Positions 8,953-17,729 of a stretch of DNA of 64,000 bases are shown in pieces. This stretch comes from Nostoc sp. TCL26-01 (GTDB lineage: Bacteria > Cyanobacteriota > Cyanobacteriia > Cyanobacteriales > Nostocaceae). Below the pieces are notes generated by a model. The model did no database searches, was not told the DNA's origin, and worked only from the letters and a program-made list of their open reading frames with translations. The translations under genes and the position numbers were made by a program. Position 1 is the first letter of the stretch. Each line of letters opens with the position of its first letter. Location: contig NZ_CP040297.1 in the NCBI RefSeq assembly GCF_013393945.1, positions 5,178,001 through 5,242,000 on the forward strand, read 5' to 3'.

Positions 8953-9040
8953 GTAAAAAATACCATTGATTTTTAAATAAGTAACTCTGTCCTATGACAC
9001 TTTTTTAATTGCCCAAATTATGCTATGTTTTTCGGACTAA

Positions 9041-9114
9041 TTAAAAAGCGCCTGAGAGTGTTGCCGTGTTTCCACCTCAGACGCTTTTTACTTTTAACTT
9101 GCTCCTCACACACA
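9041..9114 (-). ncRNA. Yfr2-family-like small RNA, copy 2
   Basis: This has the same layout as copy 1, 160 bases away and in the same orientation. The stem here is GCGTCTGAG/CTCAGGCGC, the loop is unchanged, and the T-run is at 9043-9047. The promoter is the best of the three: TTGCTA, 17 bases, TAAATT, then the RNA start near GTGTGTGAGG. Tandem copies of such RNAs suggest gene dosage or separate regulation. Confidence 0.72.
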
Positions 9115-9532
9115 ATAGTAATTTATCACTAGTGGATTTAAATAGCAAGTATCTGATTAAACGCTTCACGCAAACTTAATATTAGCAGCATAGGACATTA
9201 ATAATGTTGGCAAAAGGTCTTGGATTATCAGGGTGTGAGAGTGTAAGTAAGTAAAATCTCTAAATTTTCATACTTTATACTCAGTTTCCCCAGAAAACCT
9301 TTATGGATAAGTTCTGATCAAGATAAACCACTCAAGCTACAATGCAAACAGCTTGTCTCCAAGATGTTGCTAACCGTGATGTCATGTTCGCATAATTACT
9401 GAGGATATGGTTTGTCTGGTAAATAATTAGTCATATGTAATAAATATATTTACCATGTAGTTGTTAACAGATATTACCAGTATCTTAAAGATGATGATGT
9501 GACAGAAGATTTGGAGCAAGACACACGACTTA
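9115..9532. other. Long upstream region of the hybrid kinase gene
   Basis: About 420 bases without a credible ORF. The region contains the promoter of small RNA copy 2 at its left edge and otherwise AT-rich sequence. I see no dispersed repeat or clear hairpin in it. GGAG near 9512-9515 is the only ribosome-binding candidate for the downstream GTG start. Confidence 0.5.
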
Positions 9533-12226
9533 GTGGCAACGATTAAATCTAGTATGTTAGAAACTCAGCGCTCCTATTGGCAAAGTTGCAGTATATCTCT
9601 GGTGTCGGTATTGCTGGCGCTTTTAGTAGGATTAGCTCTAGAAATATTCTTCAAACTCAAAGTAGAGGTATCACTACTATTTTTGGCATCAGTGGTTGTG
9701 AGTAGTTGGTATGGGGGAATAGTACCAGGTTTACTGGCGATAGTGTTAGCTATTGTGGTTAAAGACTACTTTTTTACATCACCTGTGTATTCGATTGCTT
9801 TGAGCAACTGGACAGACTTGATACATCCAGTAATGTTTAGCTTGGTAGGGGGACTGGTGAGTTTCTCCAATGCACATTTAAGGACGACCAGTCAAGTATC
9901 TATAGCCAAATTAGCAAAGCTAAAAATCAATTATCGTTGCCTCTTAGAAACAGTCAATGAAGGTATCTGGATATTTGACACTTTAGGACAGACGGAATAT
10001 GTCAACCATCGAATAGCGGATAAGTTAGGCTACAGTGTGGAGGAAATACTCCAGCGATCGCTTTTTGACTTAATTGAACTGGAGAATCAACAAGATTTTT
10101 GGCAATGGATAGCACAAGAGCATGAGCAAAGTCAAGAGTGTCATTTATACTGTCGAGACGGTTCACTATGGTGGGTAATTGTCTCTATTAGTCCCATTTG
10201 GAATCAGCAAGGAGAGGTTTCTGGAGCGATCGCTATTCTCACAGATATCACAGAACGCAAGCAATCGGAAAACAATTCTGATAGTGAGCGTTTGCGCCTG
10301 CAGACGATTTTAGATACTTTACCGGTAGGAATATTGATTGCCGATTCGCAAGGAAAACTTTTAGAAATGAATCCGGCGATGAAAGCAATTTGGGGTCAAG
10401 ATGCACCCTTGCTTAATCATACCAGTCAATACCATCAGTATAGAGGATGGTGGGCAGATACGGGTAAAGCGATCGCTGCTGACGAATGGACACTAGCACG
10501 GACTTTAGCTAGCGGTGAAGCTATTCTCGATGAAGAGATTAACATTGAAACTTTTGATGGCAAGCGGAAAACTATTCTGAATTCTGCCATACCTATTGAC
10601 GACGAACACGGTACAATGATCAACGCCGTAGTTGTCAATGTAGACATTAGTGAACGCAAACAAGCAGAAGCTGCCCTCCAAGAGAGTGAATTAAAGTTTC
10701 GCTCCCTGGCAGATACTATGCCACAAATGTTTTGGATTACACGACCGGATGGCTACCATGAATATTTTAATCAGCGCTGGTATGACTATACAGGAACCAG
10801 TCTAGAACAAACTCAAGGGGAAGGATGGCAAAACATCCTCCATCCTGATGATGTGGAACGGACAATAGTCGTGTGGCAAGATTGCCTAGAGACAGGAAAC
10901 GATTATGAGATTGAGTATCGTTTCCGTCGAGCTAGCGATGGTGAGTATCGTTGGCAATTAGGCAGAGCATTTCCCTTACGTAATCAAGATGGGTCAATTA
11001 TTAAGTGGTTTGGTTCCTGCACTGATATTCATGAACAGAAATTAGCCATAGAAGAAAGAGCGCAAGCACTAGAACGGGAGCGTACAGCTAGGATAGAACT
11101 AGAAAGAGCCATCCGCATGAAAGATGACTTTCTAGCCATAGTCTCTCATGAATTGCGATCGCCACTCAACCCCATTTTAGGCTGGGCAAAACTCCTCAAA
11201 AGTCGCAAATTAGATACTAATAAAATCAATCAAGCACTGGAAGTAATTGAGCGTAATGCCCAACTACAAGCACGGTTAATCGATGATTTACTCGATGTTT
11301 CCCGGATTTTGCGCGGTAAGTTGAGTTTGAATGCTTGTACCCTCGACTTAGCAAACACTATCGAAGCTGCACTAGAAACCGTCCGTCTAACAGCCGAAGC
11401 TAAATCAATCCAAATTCACACTGAATATACACCTCATGTAGGAAAAGTCAAAGGTGATCCCAACCGCTTACAACAAGTAGTCTGGAATCTCCTCTCCAAT
11501 GCTGTAAAATTTACTCCAGAAGCAGGACAGATAAAAGTCAGCCTCAAAAAAGTTGGTTCTCTAGCACAAATTCAAGTTAGCGATAACGGCAAAGGGATTA
11601 GTCAAGACTTTCTCCCCTATGTATTTGAACGCTTTCGCCAAGCCGATGAAACCACAACCAGAAAATTTGGGGGATTAGGATTAGGTTTAGCTATTGTGCG
11701 TCACTTGGTAGAACTGCACGGTGGTTCTGTGCAAGTCAGCAGTGAGGGAGAAGATTTAGGTGCAACCTTTACTGTCCAAATACCTCTAATTACTGTTACC
11801 CCAGGATCAGAAGATGATTTCACACCAGACATTGAACCCAACTTGCAAGGCTTGCGACTAGTAGTCGTTGATGACGATGCTGATACCTTGGAATTACTCA
11901 CATTCATTTTAGAACAGCAGGGAGTAGAAGTTAAAGCAGTATCCTCAGCGACTGAAGCACTCAAAGCCATCACCCAAACCCAACCAGATTTACTCCTCAG
12001 CGATATCGGTATGCCAGAAGTCGATGGTTATATGCTGATTCAGCGATTAAGAACTATGGAAACATCCACAACTAAAAAACTTCCAGCGATCGCTTTAACT
12101 GCTTTTGCCGGTGAAGCCGACTCTCAAAGAATTATCTCATCCGGCTTTCAATATCATCTCACAAAGCCAGTAGAACCATCAGAATTGGCTAAAGTCATCG
12201 CTAATCTTGTAATGAGTAGTGAGTGA
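9533..12226 (+). CDS. Hybrid sensor histidine kinase (DUF4118-PAS-PAS-PAS-HisKA-HATPase-REC)
   Basis: The 897-residue protein starts at GTG 9533 (ATG 9554 is an alternative). Residues 15-115 form a KdpD-like DUF4118 block of transmembrane segments. Three PAS domains follow (about 130-250, 255-380 and 390-510), each ending in a PAC motif such as DITERKQ or DISERKQ. HisKA has the phospho-acceptor histidine 539 in VSHELRSPL. The ATPase domain shows N, G1 (DNGKGIS) and G2 (GGLGLGLAIV) boxes. A C-terminal receiver carries acceptor aspartate 824 in LLLSDIGMPE. The protein would sense a signal at the membrane or in the cytosol and pass phosphate to its own receiver. No output regulator gene is adjacent. 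Confidence 0.95.
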   Translation: MATIKSSMLETQRSYWQSCSISLVSVLLALLVGLALEIFFKLKVEVSLLFLASVVVSSWYGGIVPGLLAIVLAIVVKDYFFTSPVYSIALSNWTDLIHPVMFSLVGGLVSFSNAHLRTTSQVSIAKLAKLKINYRCLLETVNEGIWIFDTLGQTEYVNHRIADKLGYSVEEILQRSLFDLIELENQQDFWQWIAQEHEQSQECHLYCRDGSLWWVIVSISPIWNQQGEVSGAIAILTDITERKQSENNSDSERLRLQTILDTLPVGILIADSQGKLLEMNPAMKAIWGQDAPLLNHTSQYHQYRGWWADTGKAIAADEWTLARTLASGEAILDEEINIETFDGKRKTILNSAIPIDDEHGTMINAVVVNVDISERKQAEAALQESELKFRSLADTMPQMFWITRPDGYHEYFNQRWYDYTGTSLEQTQGEGWQNILHPDDVERTIVVWQDCLETGNDYEIEYRFRRASDGEYRWQLGRAFPLRNQDGSIIKWFGSCTDIHEQKLAIEERAQALERERTARIELERAIRMKDDFLAIVSHELRSPLNPILGWAKLLKSRKLDTNKINQALEVIERNAQLQARLIDDLLDVSRILRGKLSLNACTLDLANTIEAALETVRLTAEAKSIQIHTEYTPHVGKVKGDPNRLQQVVWNLLSNAVKFTPEAGQIKVSLKKVGSLAQIQVSDNGKGISQDFLPYVFERFRQADETTTRKFGGLGLGLAIVRHLVELHGGSVQVSSEGEDLGATFTVQIPLITVTPGSEDDFTPDIEPNLQGLRLVVVDDDADTLELLTFILEQQGVEVKAVSSATEALKAITQTQPDLLLSDIGMPEVDGYMLIQRLRTMETSTTKKLPAIALTAFAGEADSQRIISSGFQYHLTKPVEPSELAKVIANLVMSSE

Positions 12227-12227
12227 G

Positions 12228-12362
12228 GGGTGCTGAGTGCAAAATCAATTCAAAATTCAAAATTCAAAATTCAAAATGAAGAAATAATGACTCTTGCCTA
12301 TTGCCTATTGCCTATTGCCTATTGCCTATTGACTATTGACTATTGACTATTGACTATTGACT
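12228..12362. repeat. Tandem repeats (AATTCAA and ATTGCCT/ATTGACT heptamers)
   Basis: Four AAAATTCA units are followed by a run of ATTGCCT and then ATTGACT heptamers. This is the STRR type known from heterocystous cyanobacteria. It fills the space between convergent genes. Confidence 0.9.
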
Positions 12363-12368
12363 AATATT

Positions 12369-13625
12369 TTAATAAGTCCAGTTTTGCTTGGTTTGCAAGC
12401 TATAGGTTCCATCTTTCACATTCACCCGTTCAGGAATTAGATTTAAATCTCTAAATATATTTGCTTGATGCTGTAGAGCATCGAGAGATTGGTCGTCAAT
12501 CGGAATGATGGCGCGTTCGCCACTGTGTTTTTGTAAAATTTCTAGAATAGATGGATCAATTTCATGGTGTTCTGTCAATCTTTGAACAGCTTCTAATTCC
12601 TGTCTCTTAGCCCAAGTTCCAGCTTCGTTTACCTCTTCTAAAATCACCTTGAGTATGTCGGGGTAGTCGCGTACCAGTTCTGGAATGGCGTAGTAATAGG
12701 TGGGAACTTCCACGGAGGCTTGATCGCCAAATATACTCTCTAGGTCTGTAATCGATCGCCCTGGATAAGCGCTGCGGGCTTGAGTTGCTGTGTAGGGAAC
12801 CCAAACCACCCAAGCATCGATTTCACCTCGGCGGAACCGGGGTAGCGCCTCTGGTTGTGTCAGATAAACTGGCTCGATGTCATTAAAATCTAAGCCGACT
12901 TTTGCCAACGCTCGTACAAGTATATAATGTGCGCTAGCGCCTTTGTCAAAAGCGATCTTTTTACCCTTCAGGTCAGCAAGCGTCTGAATTGGTGAATCTT
13001 CTGGTACCAGAATCGCTTGACCTTTGGCAGCTGTATATTTTTCCTTAGCTACCCGCACAAATACATGATCTGCGGCTTGCGAGAAGATGCTAGCAGTACC
13101 GCCGCCGCCGCAAAAGTCAATTGTGCCATTACTGAGTGCTTCGATCAGAGAAGAAGCTGATAAAAAGCTTGTCCAGATGATAGTCAGTCCATAAGGTCGC
13201 AAACGTGTTTCCAGCAAGCCTTGAGTCCGGAGAACTTCCAGATTTGTCATCCCCTCTGGATATCCAATTTTGAGTTGTTTGAGCCGCCGCGCTTCCTCTC
13301 TTAAGGGTGTGTTGTTGGATCGATCAGAACGCCGATAAAACCAGCGATCCAAAACTACACAGAAAATTATCCCCGCCATAAATAGTCCGACAGTTTCTAG
13401 TAACTGGACTATGGAGCTTTTGGAGAGTTGGAACCGATTACTAGATTCAGAAGCAGCAACAGCGTAACTGTCAAAAAATACAGGCAAGACCAAAGTCAAG
13501 ACAAGTCCGATGGCAAATCGAATTGTCAACCTGTAGGTAGCCGATCTCCAAGTGGCTGATCTGAGCGACCGTAAGATATGTTGACCTATGCGTTGAGGTA
13601 GCAGGTCAATCAAACGGCTAATCAT
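12369..13625 (-). CDS. Membrane-tethered ABC-type solute-binding protein (SsuA/NrtA-like)
   Basis: The binding domain begins near residue 95 (LKIGYPEGMTNLEVLRTQGLL) and shows periplasmic-binding features of the NMT1/SsuA type, including LADLKGKKIAFDKGASAHYIL and RRGEIDAWVVWVPY. Related proteins bind sulfonates, nitrate or thiamine precursors; the ligand here is unknown. Unusually, two hydrophobic segments (about residues 30-54 and 72-93) precede the domain, so it is membrane-anchored rather than a lipoprotein. The frame is open to 13673, but AAAGGAG lies 5 bases before the ATG at 13625 (another ATG is at 13628). No permease or ATPase gene is nearby. Confidence 0.82.
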   Translation of the reverse strand: MISRLIDLLPQRIGQHILRSLRSATWRSATYRLTIRFAIGLVLTLVLPVFFDSYAVAASESSNRFQLSKSSIVQLLETVGLFMAGIIFCVVLDRWFYRRSDRSNNTPLREEARRLKQLKIGYPEGMTNLEVLRTQGLLETRLRPYGLTIIWTSFLSASSLIEALSNGTIDFCGGGGTASIFSQAADHVFVRVAKEKYTAAKGQAILVPEDSPIQTLADLKGKKIAFDKGASAHYILVRALAKVGLDFNDIEPVYLTQPEALPRFRRGEIDAWVVWVPYTATQARSAYPGRSITDLESIFGDQASVEVPTYYYAIPELVRDYPDILKVILEEVNEAGTWAKRQELEAVQRLTEHHEIDPSILEILQKHSGERAIIPIDDQSLDALQHQANIFRDLNLIPERVNVKDGTYSLQTKQNWTY

Positions 13626-13783
13626 CATGACTCCTTTGCTGACGCTGATATATAAACTACCAAATTTGCTCACTCATTACACCCAATATGCGATACTCTC
13701 ATTATCATATCGATATTATGTAGTTTTTCTGCAAACGTTGAGCGATCGCTAGTTTGGGTCATCAAGTAGGTGTTGATTGAGGA

Positions 13784-14458
13784 ATGGTGATGGATTGGTT
13801 AATTGCAACAATTAAGATTGGGCTAGCTGCGGCTGTGGCAACAACATTTGATGACAATATCTATCTAACGGCCTTCTTCAGTGAGGTCAATCGGACTTTT
13901 CGTCCTCAACATGTTGTAGTCGGTGAGATTCTGGGGTTCACAGCATTAATCACAGTAAGTTTACTTGGTTTCTTGCTGGGTCTAGTAATTCCATCTACTT
14001 GGACTGGTTTACTGGGGATTCTGCCGATACTCATTGGCTTGAGAAATTTGCTCAATCTGAATAAGGATGACTCAGATGAAGATAAGTCAGCCAATCTGAA
14101 AAGAAACTCTAAATTTCGCGGATTTGATTCTAGAAAGCGATCGCTCTGGGAAGTAATCCGCGATCCGCAAACCTATCGCGTCTCCTCAGTCACAATTGCC
14201 AACGGCGGTAACAATCTTGGTATCTATATCCCCCTGTTTGCTGCTAGCTCAATCCAAAATCTCACTGTGATCGTACCAGTTTGCTATTGCATTGTTTTTT
14301 GCTGGCTGTTTATGTCCTATAATCTGACTCGTCTACCTGGTATCGCTTTGATACTCAGCCGTTATGCTAGTAAGATTTTCCCCTTTGTTCTGATGTGGCT
14401 GGGTTTGAGAATTCTGCTAGACAGCGAATCTTATCGTCTTTTTTTCCCGAACACTTGA
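13784..14458 (+). CDS. CadD-like cadmium resistance / cation transporter
   Basis: The 224-residue polytopic membrane protein has five or six hydrophobic segments. The N-terminal AAAVATTFDDNIYLTAFF, with its DD pair, is typical of CadD-family transporters, as is the glycine-rich GLLGILPILIGLRNL. The middle loop (about residues 85-125) is charged and cytosolic. Family members confer cadmium resistance, but substrates in cyanobacteria are unproven. It is divergent from the solute-binding protein gene with 158 bases between starts. The end of the gene abuts a transposase remnant. Confidence 0.85.
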   Translation: MVMDWLIATIKIGLAAAVATTFDDNIYLTAFFSEVNRTFRPQHVVVGEILGFTALITVSLLGFLLGLVIPSTWTGLLGILPILIGLRNLLNLNKDDSDEDKSANLKRNSKFRGFDSRKRSLWEVIRDPQTYRVSSVTIANGGNNLGIYIPLFAASSIQNLTVIVPVCYCIVFCWLFMSYNLTRLPGIALILSRYASKIFPFVLMWLGLRILLDSESYRLFFPNT

Positions 14459-14459
14459 C

Positions 14460-14770
14460 AGATAGGGAAAATCACAGCCAACTACTTTTCAAACAACCTC
14501 TAAGAAATCGAGAAAAATTAATATTAGATGCAACTTATGCGCTGCGTGATATCAGCTATCCGACAGATTTAGAGCTACTAAATCAAGGAAGAAAACAGAC
14601 AGAAAAAATTATAGACTTGCTTTATGAATAGATAAAGGGTCAATTGGATAAAAAACCAAGAACCTATCGAGAGGTAGGAAGAGCATTATCAGTTTAGCCC
14701 AACCGCATATTCGTCCTATTGTCTGAGGGAAAGCTGGTAAAGCGGTAGAATTTGGGTTTTACAGTTTAAT
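14460..14770 (+). pseudogene. Decayed DDE transposase fragment
   Basis: Translation from about 14500 gives LILDATYALRDISYPTDLEL and LLNQGRKQTEKIIDLLYE, the central part of an IS5/IS1182-type transposase. It stops at 14629. Further on KPRTYREVG and then QPHIRPIV-stop-GKAGKAVEFG (about 14699-14757) match the continuing transposase in other registers, with an in-frame TGA where an arginine is usual. Both ends are missing. The insertion side abuts the cadD stop codon, so the element may have landed at that gene's 3' end. Confidence 0.82.
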
Positions 14771-14843
14771 ATAATTCTGGATTATAAATTGTTTGAATAC
14801 AGTCAATCAAAACTTATATTTGGTATTGTTTGAATAACTGGTC

Positions 14844-14945
14844 ATACCAATTTCCTTTAAATGTGAACAGTAGAGACGTTGCATTGCAAAGTAGAGACGT
14901 TGCATTGCAAAGTAGAGACGTTGCATTGCAACGTCTCTACATAAT
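14844..14945. repeat. Dispersed palindromic repeat (TAGAGACGTTGCA family), copy 2, tandemly expanded
   Basis: The flank ATACCAATTTCCTTTAAA matches copy 1 at 6362. Here the half-palindrome unit of 21 bases (TAGAGACGTTGCATTGCAAAG) occurs twice before the complete palindrome, which ends at 14940. This looks like local duplication by slippage. Confidence 0.85.
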
Positions 14946-15021
14946 GTATGTGTATCATGATTAAAGTGAAATGGGATCAACCCTTAAAATTGCTTTTTCA
15001 TACTTTTTCAGCAAACCCTAA

Positions 15022-15093
15022 TTAAAAAGCGCTAGGACGTGTTGCCGTGTTTCCACTCCTAGCGCTCTTTATTCTCAACTTGCTCCTCACACA
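15022..15093 (-). ncRNA. Yfr2-family-like small RNA, copy 3
   Basis: On the minus strand it has GTGTGAGGAGCAAGTT, a linker, then a perfect 10-bp stem AGCGCTAGGA/TCCTAGCGCT around the same GGAAACACGGCAACA loop and a T-run (complement of AAAAA at 15024-15028). The stem sequence differs at several paired positions from copies 1 and 2 while pairing is kept, which supports a structured RNA. A TATTCT -10 lies 6 bases before the motif; the -35 is weak. It lies about 6 kb from the other two copies. Confidence 0.72.
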
Positions 15094-15237
15094 AATAGAG
15101 AATAACACTAACCCTGTAGAAATATAATTGTGATAAGTGACACTTCATAAACTGCACCATAGAGTGAGGAGTAGTGTTATCAGTTATCAGTTACCAGTTA
15201 ATAAACATTCACTGTTCACTGTTTACACCCCTAGTTC

Positions 15238-16761
15238 TTAATGTAAAAAGTGACGTACACCTGTCAAAACCATCACCAGACCTAATTCATTAGCAGCTTT
15301 GATAGAATCTTGATCGCGTAGGCTGCCGCCTGGTTGAACAATGGCACTGATACCGGCGGCGGCGGCGGTTCTGATAGAATCATCGAAGGGGAAGAAGCCA
15401 TCGCTGGCGAGGATTGCACCTTTAGCTTTGTCTCCTGCTTGTTCAAGGGCGATTTTGACTGAACCGACGCGGTTCATTTGCCCTGCACCGACACCTAGAG
15501 TAGTACGATCGCTAGTAACAACAATAGCGTTAGACTTAACGTGTTTGCAGACTTTCCAAGCAAATAACAGTTCTGCTAACTCATCAGGTGTAGGTTGGCG
15601 ATCGCTAGCTACTTGCCACTTACTTGTGTCACTTACTATATCATCCGCAGCTTGCACTAAAAAACCACCGGCAATTTCCTTGACTAAAGTTTGCGAACCA
15701 CCGCTTAACAAATCTGCTAAAGTCAAGACTCGCACCTTAGATTTTGCTGCTAAAATTGTTTCCGCTTCGGCATCACAATCAGGGGCAACTACACATTCTA
15801 AAAATGTCTTAGTTAATTCGTTAGCTGTTGCCACATCAATAGAACGGTTAAAAGCGACAATACCACCAAAAGCTGAAGTAGAATCAGCATTAAAAGCTTT
15901 TTGGTAAGCTTCCACTAGCGTATTTCCCAATGCTGTACCGCAGGGATTTGTATGTTTAATAATCGTTGCGGCTGGTGTATCAGTAAATTCAGTAATAATT
16001 CGCCGCGCTGCTTCTAAATCAACTAAATTATTGTAACTCAGTTCTTTTCCTTGGAGTTTTGTGGCTGCTGCCCATCCCGTAGGAGTTGTCCCAGTTTGAT
16101 ACCAAGCAGCGCTTTGATGAGGATTCTCACCGTAACGCAGAGATTGTAATTGTGTACCGATCAGGGTGTATTGTTGTGTATCAGCGAGGTAAGAGGCGAT
16201 CGCTTGATCATAACTCGCTGTGTGTGAAAATCCCTTTAAAGCTGCCTGCTGACGAAATTCTAAGGAAACTTCTCCGTTATTTTGCCGTAATTCCTGTAAA
16301 TATTCACCATACTGTTCTGGGTCACATAATACTGTCAAATGAGCAAAGTTTTTCGATGCTGCTCGTAACATCGCCGGGCCACCGATATCAATTTGTTCCA
16401 CCGCTTCTGCTAAAGTCACCCCTGGTTTAGCAATAGTTTCCGCAAACGGATAAAGATTCACCACCACCAAATCAATCGGGCGAATTTGGTTATGTTCCAA
16501 ATCTGCTACATCACTAGCCACATCCCGCCGCGCCAAAATACCGCCATGAATACGCGGATGTAAAGTTTTCACCCGTCCCCCTAAAATCTCTGGCGAACCC
16601 GTGTAATCTGCAACCTTAGTCACAGGTAAACCCGCATCCTTGAGGGCTTGAGCCGTTCCTCCACTGCTGATTAAATCAAAGTCAAATTCTTCCACCAACC
16701 TCCGAGCCAGATCAATTAAACCAGTTTTGTTAGATACACTCAGCAGTGCTAGACGCGCCAT
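15238..16761 (-). CDS. purH: Bifunctional AICAR formyltransferase / IMP cyclohydrolase
   Basis: PurH catalyses the last two steps of de novo purine synthesis. The N-terminal MGS-like cyclohydrolase domain begins MARLALLSVSNKTGLIDLAR, and the formyltransferase domain contains LRYGENPHQSAAWY and the catalytic IKHTNPCG. The usual C-terminal DSIKAANE and MVLTGVRHF segments are present. The frame is open to 16848, but homologues start at MARLALLS, the ATG at 16761, giving 507 residues. GAGG lies 13 bases before it. It is transcribed away from the contractile injection locus. Confidence 0.97.
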   Translation of the reverse strand: MARLALLSVSNKTGLIDLARRLVEEFDFDLISSGGTAQALKDAGLPVTKVADYTGSPEILGGRVKTLHPRIHGGILARRDVASDVADLEHNQIRPIDLVVVNLYPFAETIAKPGVTLAEAVEQIDIGGPAMLRAASKNFAHLTVLCDPEQYGEYLQELRQNNGEVSLEFRQQAALKGFSHTASYDQAIASYLADTQQYTLIGTQLQSLRYGENPHQSAAWYQTGTTPTGWAAATKLQGKELSYNNLVDLEAARRIITEFTDTPAATIIKHTNPCGTALGNTLVEAYQKAFNADSTSAFGGIVAFNRSIDVATANELTKTFLECVVAPDCDAEAETILAAKSKVRVLTLADLLSGGSQTLVKEIAGGFLVQAADDIVSDTSKWQVASDRQPTPDELAELLFAWKVCKHVKSNAIVVTSDRTTLGVGAGQMNRVGSVKIALEQAGDKAKGAILASDGFFPFDDSIRTAAAAGISAIVQPGGSLRDQDSIKAANELGLVMVLTGVRHFLH

Positions 16762-16849
16762 ATCCCAATTCCTCAATTTTAGCCAGTGATGCGAAAGACC
16801 CCAATTTTTACACAAGCCTTGGTTTACTTCAAGAGCATCAGGAGTCATT

Positions 16850-17000
16850 CTAGGACTTACGCAGTGTCACCAAATTTTCTGGCTTTTTTGTCAATAGTGA
16901 GATAGTGCGTTCCTGGAAAGCAACTATCTCACCCGTAAGGGTCAACAGTCCAAAAAAACTTGATTTTGAATGTTGCAATTATTACTAATAGTTACAAAAA
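16850..17000. repeat. Repeat-like segment with 10-bp hairpin between purH and the CIS locus
   Basis: GTGAGATAGT (16898-16907) and ACTATCTCAC (16923-16932) form a perfect stem with a 15-base loop. The adjoining TAGGACTTACGCAGTG is a frequent terminus of small mobile elements in Nostoc genomes. The rest of the roughly 370-base gap between purH and the first CIS gene holds nothing I recognise. Confidence 0.55.
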
Positions 17001-17130
17001 TGATTGACAATATTTAATGTATGGATTATCTATTAAGCTAATAACTGGGTGTATTATTTTGAACTAACAGTTATGTTCTTGCATACGCTTGCCAAATGTA
17101 CAGTGTCATAAAACAGACATTGTTGAGATT

Positions 17131-17715
17131 ATGTTAGATGGTCTAGACACGACTTTAGAGTTGCTATTGAAGCGAGAACTTCCACCTGATGTTCCCTCAG
17201 TAGACACTGAAGTTTTTATCAGTTTTCAAACACCATATCAAGGAGCAATTAAACAAAAACCAGCGATTAATCTATTTCTTTATGATGTGCAGGAGAATCT
17301 AGAGTTACGCAGCAGTGCTTGGTCAGTGGAACGTCAGACTAACGGTAGAGCCACGAGAAACCGTCCTCCAGCTAGGGTAAATTGTTCATATCTGATTACG
17401 GCTTGGCCACAAAATGAAGAAGATGTGCAGACAGAACATCAACTTTTGGGGGCTGTGATGAAAGTATTGTTGCGACACAGGAAACTGCCGGAAACTTGGA
17501 TTGCAGATAACTTGCCGGGGCAAGAACTGCCTCTGAGACTAATTAGTTTACGCCCTAGTAACTTACAAAGTTTTGGGGAATTTTGGCAAGCAATGGGAGG
17601 GAAGGAAGGAACTAGACCCAAGGTGGTATTGCATTGTACTGTCACTATCTCCGTTCCTGTGGATGAAGCAGGGGAAGAAGTGCGACTGGTGGGGGTTTAT
17701 CAACCAAACTCTTAG
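17131..17715 (+). CDS. cis16: DUF4255 protein, CIS cap/terminator (Cis16-like)
   Basis: This is the first gene of the contractile injection system. The protein matches DUF4255 (Pvc16/Afp16 family), which caps the distal end of the sheath-tube. Visible features are MLDGLDTTLELLLKREL at the start and the VFISFQTPYQG, INLFLYDVQEN and SYLITAWP segments. The frame can start at TTG 17089, but family members begin at the MLDxxxxTLxxLL helix, so ATG 17131 is preferred (194 residues). The next gene follows 14 bases after the stop, so they probably share a transcript. Confidence 0.88.
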   Translation: MLDGLDTTLELLLKRELPPDVPSVDTEVFISFQTPYQGAIKQKPAINLFLYDVQENLELRSSAWSVERQTNGRATRNRPPARVNCSYLITAWPQNEEDVQTEHQLLGAVMKVLLRHRKLPETWIADNLPGQELPLRLISLRPSNLQSFGEFWQAMGGKEGTRPKVVLHCTVTISVPVDEAGEEVRLVGVYQPNS

Positions 17716-17729
17716 TGTGAGGTGTAGCG

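Noticed and set aside
8775..8969. Open frame of 64 codons across the fold-back repeat and small RNA copy 1
   Set aside because: It runs through palindromic repeat and RNA hairpin sequence, has no ribosome binding site and no protein-like composition.
8878..9114. Reading the small RNA elements on the plus strand as Yfr1
   Set aside because: The plus strand carries GCTCCTCACAC, similar to Yfr1, but there is no terminator hairpin after that motif. The promoter-like elements and the hairpin followed by a T-run fit only the minus strand.
15341..16430. Plus-strand frames opposite purH
   Set aside because: They are mirror frames of a well-conserved gene with no homology of their own.
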